Part shown: one piece after another, positions 11,639-22,450 of the stretch
How positions within the stretch are numbered: the stretch's first letter is position 1
Layout of the letters: every line of letters begins with the position of its first letter
NCBI RefSeq assembly: GCF_964275005.1
Contig: NC_092704.1
Coordinates: 13,618,371-13,682,370 of the forward strand
DNA length: 64,000 bases
Direction of reading: 5' to 3'
Source of the DNA: Diadema setosum
Lineage: Eukaryota; Echinodermata; Echinoidea; Diadematoida; Diadematidae
Position numbers and translations under genes: made by a program
The notes under the pieces: model-generated
What the model was told of the DNA's origin: nothing
What the model saw: the letters and a program-made list of their open reading frames with translations, nothing else
The model's database searches: none

Positions 11639-11822
11639 CATAGTGCATGACATCTTATTGCACTATAACAAGTACCAAGCACCTCCAAATTCTGAATTTG
11701 CCCTCAGGCAATTATATTCAATTCGGCCTGCGGCCTCATTGAATATAACTGGCCTTCGGGGCAAATTCAGAATTTGTCGGTGCTTATATTGTTATAGTGC
11801 ACTCAGCCTCATGCACTATATA
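11639..11822. mobile_element. Hairpin-forming MITE (about 185 bp)
   Basis: Near-complete palindrome. The left arm ATAGTGCATGA...TTGCACTATAACAAG...CAAATTCTGAATTTGCCC is mirrored by the right arm GGGCAAATTCAGAATTTG...TTGTTATAGTGCA...TCATGCACTAT. The centre is a small GGCCTGCGGCC palindrome near 11735. The flanks are TA-rich. No coding capacity; a short non-autonomous DNA element is the best reading. Confidence 0.7.
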
Positions 11823-12524
11823 TATAATAGAACTTATACCTCGATTTATCAACCATAGGTGGTGTAATGGAAAATCATGTTTACGTCTCAGTTTACATCA
11901 AATACGTTAGAAGTATTATAAAGAACTTAGACACTGTAGGTAAACGTGGCATTTTTACGTAATGATAAAGTTTTGAAAGGATTTTTAATGGGGTGGCTTT
12001 ATCTGGTCAGTAGGAATCAGTGAGAATGCTGGGGGTGATTGTTCAATCCTTGTGGGATTTATTTAAGAGTACCTTATGCAACGTATATCTATTGTTGTTT
12101 GAAAATTATTTGCTTCAGAATGGTCTCATATTCAAGTAATGTGCAGTTCATTGTTTCCAGGTTAGCATGCCTGTACAGTGCCGGGGCGATCGTTAGCGGG
12201 CCGTTAACGATCGCCCCGTCACTGATCAGTTTAATACTAGCCATCCCCTTTAATGTCGAATGAAATGTATACGTTTCAATTATTTTGCTTCTAACTTGTT
12301 CATAGGCATAATAGCCTATGAGGTAAATTCGCATCTGGTCATAATAGTACCTGTCAGTTTCTACATATAGGCATATCATGGTTTTGTATTGTACAATTTC
12401 ATTATCTTACATGGATACCCATCAAATAATTTCGTTTTTATGATTTATGATTTACTCCATTCTTTTTTTTTTTACGCTAACCGCGACCGCCCTCCAAAAT
12501 ATATTAGTCACGAGCCTGTATATA
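11823..12524. other. Non-coding stretch with a 13-bp-arm GC hairpin
   Basis: Mostly AT-rich sequence. At 12183-12217 lies a GC-rich inverted repeat with arms GGGGCGATCGTTA and TAACGATCGCCCC around a 9-nt loop; it could be the tip of a degenerate foldback. No gene recognised. Confidence 0.5.
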
Positions 12525-13732
12525 GAGGGTGGCCCAAAAAGAACGGAACACATAAGATCTTTAATTTCAGCTATATTGTTGCTAATATGTCACTATTTTG
12601 CATACTATTGGAAAGGCCATTCCTTTTTCCGTATAATGACACCAAGTTCTTTAATTTTGGTTAATGCGTTATAATTTTAGAACCATTTTTGTCAACCCTT
12701 GCAATTTTCAAAATTTGATCATTTTGCACTCTCAGGGATACCGAAACCAACGAGAATTGGGCTTTCCATAGAACCAGTAGCGTTCACAATGTGCGGAATG
12801 TGGGGCGGACGGTGTTATTGTCGTCAGGTCGTCTCATTCACAATGGTAACGGACAATGACAACCACATTCTACACATTAGCCGGGTTCACACGTACAAAT
12901 TAGCGGGATGACGATCGCGATGCTCATCCCGAGTTTTTTTGCGAGCGTCCACACGTACCAAATTAGCGGGATAGCGATCGCGATCGGTATCCCGCTAATT
13001 TGGCGAGCGTCCACACGTACCGAATTATCCCGCTAATTGCCGATAGAGATAACAGCAAAGCCTGCAAACTGGGTCACACAGCGCCCTTCTCTATCACCAC
13101 CTGTGCGCACTTTCCTTTGTCCATTGTCTTTTACGCGTCAGTGGTGTGGTTTGCGCGCTGTTGTTGTTGTGCTCCAAAGAGGTGAAAGACCTCTTCGCAG
13201 AGGCCTCGTTGCTGTTGTGATGTGCGCATTGCATGATGGGATGTAAAAACTCGAGATTCTAATCCCGACCGTTCACACGTACCAGCGCGGGGCCAATTAT
13301 CCCGCTAATTGACGAACCAGCGCAAGATTTCTTGGGATTAGCATCGCGATGCTTATCCCGCTAATTTTCGGGTTTTTTCTGTCCACACGTGCAAAAAACT
13401 CGGGATGACGATCGCGATGCAAATCTCGAGATTTGTATCCCGCTAATTGGTGTACGTGTGAACCCGGCTATTGTGAACGTAACTGGTTCTAAGGCAAGCC
13501 GAATTCTCCCCGGTTTCGGTATGTCTGAGAGTGCAAAATGATCACATTTTGAAAATTGCAAGGGTTGACAAAATCGGTCCTAAAATCATAACGCATCCAC
13601 CAAAATTAAAGAACTTGGTGTCATTCTATTGGAAAAAGAATGGCCTTTCCAATAGCGTGCAAAATAATGACATATTTGCAAAAATATTGCTGAAATTAAA
13701 GATCTTAGGCGTTCCGTTCTTTCTGGGCCACC

Positions 13733-13735
<3 letters not shown>
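12525..13735. mobile_element. Mariner-like MITE (GGGTGGCCC family), copy 1, with nested insertion
   Basis: The terminal inverted repeats are GAGGGTGGCCCAAAAAGAACGG at the left and the mirrored CCGTTCTTTCTGGGCCACCCTG at the right, flanked by TA on both sides. Long inverted arms of about 250 bp follow, including GATCTTTAATTTCAG, CCTTGCAATTTTCAAAAT and TGCACTCTCAG. The family matches the element at 20291-20819. The copy is lengthened by another element at 12880-13468. No transposase is encoded. The TA duplication and ends fit a Tc1/mariner-type non-autonomous element. Confidence 0.8.
12880..13468. mobile_element. Nested TA-inserted foldback with GCCGGGTTCACACGTAC ends
   Basis: The ends are GCCGGGTTCACACGTAC and GTACGTGTGAACCCGGC, flanked by TA at 12878-12879 and 13469-13470. 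The interior is built from repeated modules (CGAGCGTCCACACGTACC, TATCCCGCTAATT, GATCGCGATG) in both orientations, so the whole 589-bp segment is internally palindromic. It is absent from the sister MITE at 20291-20819, which shows that it inserted later. Confidence 0.8.
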
Positions 13736-13771
<36 letters not shown>

Positions 13772-14820
13772 TATATAGATATATATTTATACATATATAC
13801 ATATATATACCTTTTTCATATCTCGTAGATATTATTATATATAACGCTATTTCCAGCCATAGAGGGAAATGCGGAATAAATGATAGTTTGGGGAATTTGG
13901 ATAAAAAACATAATAATATTCAGAAAACATGCAAATATTTCCCTTTTTTGAAAAATATGCGTTAATATGGGCTCAAAGAAGCATTCAATAATGGATTGAC
14001 AAGAACACAAAATGCATCATATACCACTATAAATTCTGTATGTTCACGAGAAAATACGACTTTTTAAAGAAAAAGCAGACATACCTACATTGCCCCAGTG
14101 ACCCGTTTTCTATGCACAGGCAATATATACACCCATTTTTTGCATCGCTGGCAACCTCCCCCAAAATGTATTGATGGTACAGTCCTCAATCTACACACAC
14201 TATAGGGCCTACGCCTTCTGTGTCTCATTTTGGAGTAGTCCTTCGGCCCTAGATCACTGATAAGGCATTGAAAAACTTTGTCAAAAAATTCCCGTTTTGA
14301 GCGAATTCCCCTTTAATTAAATACCTCTTTTTCGAACGTGATATAAAGTCGCCCTAAATGACCGTTTTATATATTATGTATACAATATTACGTTCGTTTA
14401 GTTCGGCTACTATTGATTCTGCATTGCTTTATCAGACTACACTCTAAGAAAGATATAGGTTCAACTGTGCACCTTTCAGACCACAAAGATTCAAAGTTGC
14501 ATCCGTAAAGGTGCTATGTTGTGCCACACGTAGGTCTTGAATGTGCAAATTTAAACCAGCCCCACCTCCCTGTTTGAACCTTTTTTTTTTTTTTTGGGGG
14601 GGGGGGGTGTAGACCTATCAGAGAGGACCACAACCTCTTATGCGGTAGTAAGTACTTTTATTTCAAATGGCATTCTTGATATTTCAAATCTGCTGATTTC
14701 GTGGGTTCTGGAACCTAGACTCAATGCAAAATAACACAATATACGAGGATAATGTACACCTCGACTTATCCTCCCATATAGTGTTATAGTATTAGATATT
14801 TGGTAACAGTCACTGCAATC
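13736..14820. other. TA microsatellite and duplicated flank
   Basis: A (TA)n-rich tract occupies about 13736-13812. A poly-T/poly-G run is at about 14581-14607. From about 14620 the sequence is the counterpart of 34716-35345 (shared words CCACAACCT, TTTCAAATCTGC, TAATATACG/CAATATACG and TTGGTAACA.TCACTGCA), so the segmental duplication is recognisable from here on. No gene. Confidence 0.5.
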
Positions 14821-15775
14821 ATGTGATTTATTTGTCTTTCAAACCTAACCAGGCCGATGCCTTACATTCTTTGAGTCAGCTTGAGAATGCAATGAATGAT
14901 GTTTATTCATGGCTGAACTCACATTCTTTGAAATTGAATACGGATAAATCTGAGTTTTTAATGTTTGGTTCGAAGACACAATTAGGTAAACTTGACATAA
15001 ATTTCATTTCCTTTTCCGGCATGTCAATTAGTGTGTCTCAAACCTGTCGCAACCTGGGTGTAATGCTAGATTGTAATATGACTATGTCTCATCAAGTTTC
15101 TAGCATTTGTAGATCTGTAAGATACCAACTTCGCAATATCGGCTTCATTAGAAAAATTGAACCGATCTTCTACCGAAAAATTAGTCCATGCTTTGATATC
15201 CTCTAGGCTCGATTTTGGAAACTCTGTCTTATTTAACTTACCACAAACTCAGCTCTCCATGCTACAGAGGGTTCAAAATGCGGCAGCACGCATCATTACA
15301 CTATCCAAGAAGCACACTCACATCACCCCTATTTTGAGATCACTTCATTGGTTACCAGTCAAAGATCGCATTATTTTTAAGATTTTACTTCTGACTTTTC
15401 ATTGCATTCAGGGCGCTGCTCCTCAGTATAACATTGACTTACTCCATAATTACATCCCTGCTAGATCTCTACGCTCATCCAACTCCGGTTCTCTGATAAT
15501 TCCAAGATTCACTACAATATGGGGCACACGTGCCTTTGGCCATGCTGCTCCCACCTTATGGATAACTTACCTTCAGCCGTAAAAAATTGTTCTTCATCAG
15601 ACTCTTTTAAAAGCAGTCTAAAAACTCACTTGTTTAAAGCCTCAATTTGATTATTCATTACATGTATTTGATATTAAATGTCTTTATCTCCTTCACTTTC
15701 TCTTCCTTCCGCGCCTAGAGCACTCTGCAGAGTGGATTTGGCGCTATATAAATCATATCCATTATTATCATTAAT
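14821..15775 (+). mobile_element. 5'-truncated L2/CR1-type LINE fragment with frameshift
   Basis: It encodes the C-terminal part of a non-LTR reverse transcriptase. Visible are WLNSHSLKLNTDKSEFLMFG, LGVMLDCNMTM, then ISSRLDFGNSVLFNLP, LQRVQNAAARII, HITPILRSLHWLPVKDRI and FKILLLTFHCIQGAAP. Two frames overlap at about 15157-15206, so there is a frameshift. The catalytic palm is missing. The 3' end carries the tail GGCGCTATATAAAT followed by an ATT-rich run, as is common in L2-like elements. The duplicated locus at about 35345 lacks this insertion, so it is younger than the segmental duplication. Confidence 0.85.
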
Positions 15776-17666
15776 TATAGAACTTCTCGCACGTTTTGAT
15801 AAGAACATTCTAAATACATTATAGAACTCTCGATTAAGTTTTGTATTTCAAAGATTACAATAAGTACCTTCATTTTGGTCTAATCAGTCTGAGTTACACA
15901 AACACAAAAAAGAGGACAACGAATGCATGGGAACATAATATTATCATAATTATAGGAATCATCCGAACCGCGCACAAGAACTTAAGGCACATTTTTGACA
16001 GATATTGTGCGTATTTAAGAAGCAGTAAACGGCTACCTTCAGATGATAGCTTGACAATTACTGGTTTGAAGAACGACGTATCACTTACCAACTGTGCTGC
16101 CTCGAATCCTTGTACGAATAACGATGAAAACTCTGATTTAGAGGGGACATAATATATAGGAACGCATGAACCAAAGATGAAAGTAACGAGGACATAATGT
16201 ACGTATGGAATACAAAAGCTTCTGCGGTTCATGTACAAACATGTATGTTGCAAGAAGAGTCAACGTTCGGGATAATAGGTGGCTTTATCTCGAAAGGGGG
16301 GGGGGGGGAGTGGGGCTTGCTTTTTTTTTCTTTTACATGGTCTTCTGGCAAGAATCCAATGCGAAAGGAAACGCGGCCAGCACGCGCGGTGCACTATAAA
16401 CAATAACCGGGCATCCGGAGACTGCGCAGTATACACGATACTGCAAATAGTCACAGCTAGAACTTGAAAAATGGTGAAGTGGGGAATTACAGAGTTTCAT
16501 GTGAACTGTTAGTGTTTCACAGCGTGGAGTATGCCATCATACTCGATCATCTAGAGTAACCCGTTAAGACATATTTCCGTACATTTAGCTGGGCACGTGG
16601 GCGCAGGTGAAATTAGCGAAGGAGTGAGGAAGACGGCTGCAATCACACTGAGAAATTTGATTCGGATCAGCCACTTGCTGAACAGTAGATGTTCCTGACA
16701 ATTAAAGCTTGTCCGAGAGGCTTGTGCGACATAGAAACAATAGCTACCGGTATTTCATCTAAATTTGAGTGAAGGTACCGAAGTACAGTAGGCTACTACA
16801 CTACAGGTTGAGTGGATTGCTCGCTACAATCGTGACAATGTATTGAGGTCCTTTGAGGAAAATATTGAACTTCGCAGATTCGGGATTACCGACATATTTT
16901 GTTAGCTGATTGCCCTCTGTTTATATAATTACCTTGCGTAAATTGTAAATTGCCTATTCAGTGCATAATTTGCTTATAATTAATGGAAACACATACTGAA
17001 ACAGCTCCTAAATTGTGTACATATAATACTACCTACCCCTTAATGAAATCTCAAAAATGTTTTTGTGTCTTTTGATATGTCATTTAAGTGACTGCTGTAG
17101 AAATGAATATTTCGTGCCTTGTTCTTTTTTTAATAGATGATTATAGACAGAAGTACGATATCAAGTAAAAAAAAAACAACGCAAAACTACATGTTAGTAG
17201 ACGTTCGTCTTTATATGCAGTGCGGATGTGGCTACATATGGTACGTCATAATAATTTGTGGTAAACTTTCCTTTTGTAATGTTGTTTGAAGAGTTATGAA
17301 GAAAAAACCAAAATGGGTTGAAGTTTCTGAGCGCAGAGAGAATATGCCAAATACACACAGATAGTGAGAATGAATTATTTTGTTAGTGACAACAGAATGT
17401 CGGCTGTGAAGAAACTGCTCAGTACTGTATCAGTGTCGAACCGAAAGATTATCTGGCAACCTTTAAAATTTCTGGATCATATTCACTCTATTGCATGTCA
17501 ACATGTGACCCATCACTTTGGAGTGCATGCATATAGAAGGCATTTAACATTCTGAAACGACTAGAACAAGAAGTCTGATTAATATTTTCCCCAGTATAGT
17601 TTTGTATTTCCGATTCTACAAGATCACCTTCATTATCCAATGAATCAATGACGTTCTAACACACAG
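15776..17666 (+). promoter_or_regulatory. Duplicated 5' flank of plus BTB gene 1 (probable promoter/5'-UTR exon region)
   Basis: This flank is largely collinear with 35346-36800 plus 39560-39898 upstream of plus gene 2. The best-conserved parts are about 16020-16160 (TTACCAACTGTGCTGCCTCG), 16270-16480 (a G run, then GGAGACTGCGCA), 16610-16710 (AGCGAAGGAGTGAGGAAGACGGC...GATGTTCCTGAC) and 17460-17580. An acceptor-like TTCTAACACACAG ends at 17666, 13 nt before the ATG, so an upstream non-coding exon must lie in this region. I cannot assign the transcription start. Short frames here are not conserved as proteins. Confidence 0.5.
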
Positions 17667-17679
17667 GTATTCCTGAAAG

Positions 17680-19113
17680 ATGGCTCAGGAGGTATTGTAC
17701 TCTTGCCAAGGGGCACTTTCTCAAAAGCTGAAGGTATATTTGAAGAATAGTGAATTATCAGACATTTCCGTTAAGGTCGGATCAAGACAGTATCCTGCTC
17801 ATCGCCTGGTTCTCGGTGCAGCAAGTAGAACCCTTGCGAAGATGATGAAGGAGAATCCTGGAAAAATCCTCCAGTTGAAAGCAGATGACACGGAGGGTGA
17901 GATTGAGGTCTTTGAGCGGATGTTGTGCTACATGTACACTGGCGAAATTACGTTTTCAGGAGAGAACATCCGAATGATGATTAGTTGGGCTGACCAACTA
18001 GCTCTGCAGGAATTGAGCAAAACAGCACAGGATTGGTTGTTTGAATCGTTGCGTGGTGACAGTGTGGTGGGAGTCATCAAGTGGTTGAGGGAAACTGATG
18101 AAGGTTGTTTCAATACTCTGAAGGACCGTTGCTTCCAAATCTTGGCTCACTACTTCGAATACACACCAGAGACCTCATGGCTAGGACTCTCAGCGGACGA
18201 GGTTCTGGCCATCATAGAGAGGAATGACCTTGTTGTGGCTGATGAAGAAACTGTCATCAAGAGGATAGATGCCTGGCTCTTGGAGCATGGACACATTGAA
18301 GATATCAAGGAGTTATACTGGAAGATGGTGAAAAAGATCCGACTTCTGTGGGCTGCCGAGCTAGTCACTCTGAAGAAGACCTCACCACTGGTGCAATTTG
18401 TTGATAGAGAGTGTCCGCACTTGGTGTCAAAGGCATTTGAGTTCCGAGCACTCTCCCTCGAGTTAGGCGACGATGAAGATATGACAGCACAGGAAGATTG
18501 CTTCCCATTGCGTAAGGAGGATGCTCAGCCAAGACTATACCTTAATGCTGCACCATTTGGCCAGGACAGATACACTTGTTCTACGGGAGGGACTCAGGAC
18601 AAGTTATTTCAAACCCTCCCTGTAGAATCTCGCAAAGATGCGTGGAGCAGCGTCCAAATGAAGTACGGGTTATGGACGGACTCCTCCTTGAAGATGACAG
18701 CAAAGATGGAGTCCCAAAAGTCAGGCGATGTTGAGGTATGGCGTGTGAAATATGATTTCGCATTGCCCAATAATCGAAACGATGACGAGCTGCTTGTAGG
18801 AATCGGAACAGCCCAAAAGAAATACTTTAGGTTCGCTATTGTGACCACGAATCACGATGCAGATGCTGAATTTTACCTGCCGGACAACCCAGTTGTGACG
18901 GTGTACCAGGGTTCCTTGCAAGACGTTTTAAGCTTAAAGGAGGTGTCACATGGCCGCTTTAGAGAATCCCGTCATGTCATCACCATACGCACTCCACCTA
19001 TATTTGCTGGGAGAAAGCCCGCCAAAATTAAGGTAATGACTTGCATTTATGTATCAAATGAAGATGACACGCAGACCCTGAAGTGTGAGGATCAATTTAA
19101 TACACTGGACTAG
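17680..19113 (+). CDS. BTB-BACK protein (BTBD17-like), plus gene 1, intronless CDS
   Basis: Single open frame of 477 aa, close to the roughly 480-aa length I recall for vertebrate BTBD17. The BTB domain is at about residues 15-120 (LSDISVKVGSRQYPAHRLVL, then FERMLCYMYTGEI), the BACK domain at about 125-240 (GLSADEVLAIIERNDLVVAD, VIKRIDAWLLEH). A short linker holds AQPRLYLNA and is followed by a beta-rich C-terminal domain at about 310-470 (DAEFYLPDNPVVTVYQG, ESRHVITIRTPPIFAG). No signal peptide or membrane segment is seen, in contrast to secreted vertebrate BTBD17. The start is chosen because the same ATG context (CTGAAAGATGGCT / CTGGAAGATGGCT) is kept in both copies right behind a splice acceptor. 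It is about 79% similar by eye to plus gene 2, with a variable patch at residues 357-384. A ubiquitin-ligase (CUL3) adaptor role is inferred from the domain pair only. Confidence 0.9.
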   Translation: MAQEVLYSCQGALSQKLKVYLKNSELSDISVKVGSRQYPAHRLVLGAASRTLAKMMKENPGKILQLKADDTEGEIEVFERMLCYMYTGEITFSGENIRMMISWADQLALQELSKTAQDWLFESLRGDSVVGVIKWLRETDEGCFNTLKDRCFQILAHYFEYTPETSWLGLSADEVLAIIERNDLVVADEETVIKRIDAWLLEHGHIEDIKELYWKMVKKIRLLWAAELVTLKKTSPLVQFVDRECPHLVSKAFEFRALSLELGDDEDMTAQEDCFPLRKEDAQPRLYLNAAPFGQDRYTCSTGGTQDKLFQTLPVESRKDAWSSVQMKYGLWTDSSLKMTAKMESQKSGDVEVWRVKYDFALPNNRNDDELLVGIGTAQKKYFRFAIVTTNHDADAEFYLPDNPVVTVYQGSLQDVLSLKEVSHGRFRESRHVITIRTPPIFAGRKPAKIKVMTCIYVSNEDDTQTLKCEDQFNTLD

Positions 19114-22100
19114 CGATGGAGACATGCCATTGAGAAACATTTCCATAGAATTCTCACATATGAATTTTCCATCCAAAGTTCATTTTGTAAAACAATATTG
19201 GCTGCTCGTAAACAAACTCTCATGCAGTCTTATTCGTAGCCAGTGAACACCATCATACATATTATAATCTTTTTTGTTTGTTTGTTTTGACGTACAATGA
19301 GATTTTTTTTCCTATAGGATTCTTCAAATGGCATTGCATTAAAAAATGTGTCTGTTTTCTCTTCATGACTTTAAGTACTGGAACGTTTTCTTTGAAACTG
19401 TGAAAACTGTAAGACATCGTACCAGTTTTTGTATGATCGTGTGTTTTGCTTTTGTATGAGACATCATGTCTGTTAAGGTAGGATGCAGGACTTGTAACTT
19501 GACCTCTGATAAACATAGTGTAGGCCTACGTGCTATTAGTTTTAATCAAACAAATCTTGGCAGTATTTGTCCTCGTCCAGGCAAAGCAATCACGTTGGCT
19601 CCTCAATTTCTTTACGGATACATGAAAGTTTTTGCTTGTTTTATTTTTTCCTTGTCGGAAATGTTACTCAAGGAATCAGAAGAGGAAGTGATGATAAAAG
19701 AATGACAGCAATCACTGGGAAATGTTGTGTACACGAGTCACTTCTGGTACGGTGGGGGAGGGTGTAGAGGGGGAAACGCTTGGTAGCCTCTTGAGATCAA
19801 GACCTATGAGATACACATTATCAGCATACAGTTCATGGATGGGACTGAAGAGACATCTTTACCATTTTACCATTACTTTGCCGTCTTTTAAAAGTAGGTT
19901 CCGTTTACATTGTCCATCAAGGATACTAGAAGATGCCCCTGGCATAGGTACAGTATTTACAAAAGGAAAAGAATTCAAAAATTCAACTTTCTCATTCAGG
20001 CAAATGCATCCATCGTAAACATCGTACACTCTTTAAGCTTCACTGTAGCTGTATTGAGCTTTCTTATACCAGCTGCCCGAAACATTTTTGACTGAAAAAG
20101 GGGGGAAATTGAAACGAGGACTTCTGCCATGGTGATGCCAGTATTTCACCTCCCGATTTTGGTTCCAATAACTTATTAAATCAGGTTGTGTCCAGTCACA
20201 CCAAACGTCCCAACAATATGAGAAGGGCTCGGGGAGTATGGGGAGATTTTTTTTTTTTTTTTTTGCATAATATCGTACACTGTACCTATACAGGGTGGCC
20301 CAGAAAGAACGGAACACCTAAGATCTTTAATTTCAACAATATTGTTGCAAATATGTCATTATTTTGCACAATGTTGGGAAGGCCATTCATTTTCCAATTG
20401 AATGACACTAAGTTCTTTAATTTTGGTAAATGTGTTATGATTTTAGGACCATTGTCAACCCTTGCAATTTTCAAAATGTGATCATTTTTGCACTCTCAGA
20501 GATGCCGAAACCAGCGAGAATTCGGCTTGCCATAGAACCAGTGGCATTCACAATGATATTCACAATGACATACACATTATTTGCAATGATAACGGACCTG
20601 GCAACCACCTCCCGCCCCGCATTCCACACATTTTGAAAATTGCAACGGTTGACAAAAATGGTCCTGAAATCCTAACGCATAAACCAAAATTAAAGAATTT
20701 GGTGTCATTCTATTGGAAAAAGAATGGCCTTTTCAATAGTATGCAAGATTATGACATATTTGCAACGATATTGCTGAAATTAAAGATCTTAGTTGTTCCG
20801 TTCTTTCTGGGCCACCCTGTATAGATATGCCAAAAAAAAAAAGAGGAAAAATTCCCACTTCAAGGTGATCTTCACTCCATGTGTTGGCATCGTTACAGGA
20901 GTAAATTTGCACAAACTGGAAAGTAAATTTCGGTAAGATTTGACAAATAATGAGAAGGATACTTATTGGATACTAAAATGTCACAGACTTAAGAGATCGA
21001 GGGAGAGAGAGATTGGTCACACATTTACGTCGACAGACTGTATACATAGCAGATTGTCATTCCGGTTAATCTAATTTAATCTAATACAACTTCATAACTA
21101 ATTTCTACTCAACCCCCCCCCCCCCCATTTACAGCAAAACTCTATACTTTGATGATATGTCGAATTTACTTTCTGAATTTGAATTTCTTTTATAATTCAA
21201 ACGTCAGTACATACATATGAGTGGAAACTAACAGGGCACTCCTGATAAGGTGATAACCGAAAACACGGTACATTTGTCAAATCAGTGGAACGTTCAACAG
21301 ATCTGTCTGTTAGAGACCACTCTATGTATCTGTAGCACCATGATTAAGAAAAGTTACCTTTCACTTTCCTGAATGGGGTAGACTGTTGACCGCAGTAGTC
21401 ATTGAAAGTGTGTTCGAGAATCACTTTAGGATACAGAATCCTCGCTCTTTTCAGTAGTATACAGTGGTATAGGTATATGAATTTAAACCACACCATGTAC
21501 AAAGGCAGACATTTGACATGAATATAAGTTGAAGTATTGTTGAGTTTATTTGCAACTGTAATATGGGGGATTACACATTCTGACGTTATAGCAGTTTCAA
21601 TAGCTTTCTATGAAAGTATCCGTAGAAGAAGTGCTATCTAATTTAGGCATTGATTAACCACAATGCAGTTCACAATTTGCACCGTCTGTGTTTTCCTCTT
21701 ATTTAAACATGGAGTAGTATACCAATTATCTGCGTGAAGTCAAGGCTAATTATTTCGTTTTTTCTTTTTTCTTTTTTTGTACAAATTAGTGATATTCATT
21801 TTGATAAGGCTTGAATGCAACGACATTGTAGAGGTTCTAGAATTTAAACAGTTAACATGGCAAATGTCATGTTACAAGACATTCTCTCTCCTGAATGTAT
21901 TTAAACATCATTTCTTGCAGTAAATATTATATCATACAATGCTTCATCAGCATTGGTATATGCTATGTTGATGTTGTAGTTGCATGACTGATTAAATACT
22001 AATCACAACAAGACAATGGCATGTTACGTAAAAACCTATTATAGAATATGACTTAACACACAAGAGTACGGAAGCATGCTCGTCCACATTACCACGCAGC

Positions 22101-22450
22101 TTGCATATAGCTTGTAGTGCATTCATAGAAGTAATACTGTATGCGATTCGTCGATTCATAGTTAAGCAATGTATACTTAGTGTCACAAACAATATTAGGC
22201 CATACAGCCAAACTGATGTCAGTTGAAAGTTCTGGTAGATAAATTTGATCTAGTACTCCTTCGTAGAAGTGTGTATTACAACCATAAAGAATGGTCTTAT
22301 GTGGAATAATGTACACTGTCTAAAGTAATAAAGTCCTTCTTGTTTGAAGGTATGCAGTGTTCTCAGTGCACTATTCATGACGTCTCCTACTATTAGTGCA
22401 TGCAAGCATGCATATTGTATCAAATATGATGTGCTCACCACACAAATGCC
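19114..22450 (+). other. Duplicated 3' flank / probable long 3' UTR of plus gene 1
   Basis: Most blocks have counterparts in order at 41367-44090, for example CATCTTTACCATTTTACCA (about 19850) with ACATTTACCATTTTACCA (about 42298), and TGAGTGGAAAC (about 21220 and 42756). AATAAAGTCCTTCT occurs at 22327 in this copy and at 43980 in the other, followed by a similar GCAGTGTTC.C.GTGCA.TATTCAT block. That AATAAA is a good candidate poly(A) signal, which would give a 3' UTR of roughly 2.6-3.2 kb. The copy is expanded by insertions, including the MITE at 20291-20819. Confidence 0.5.
20291..20819. mobile_element. Mariner-like MITE (GGGTGGCCC family), copy 2
   Basis: It has near-perfect inverted ends CAGGGTGGCCCAGAAAG / CTTTCTGGGCCACCCTG flanked by TA (20289-20290 and 20820-20821). 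The 529-bp palindromic body has the same arm order as the copy at 12525-13735 but lacks the nested 589-bp element. Non-coding. Confidence 0.85.

Noticed and set aside
12183-12217. A terminator or structured RNA at the GC hairpin
   Set aside because: An isolated 13-bp-arm inverted repeat in a MITE-rich eukaryotic context; more likely the tip of a decayed foldback.
17364-17555. 63-codon frame upstream of plus gene 1 as an extra coding exon
   Set aside because: The counterpart upstream of plus gene 2 (about 39600-39770) does not keep the frame although the nucleotides align.
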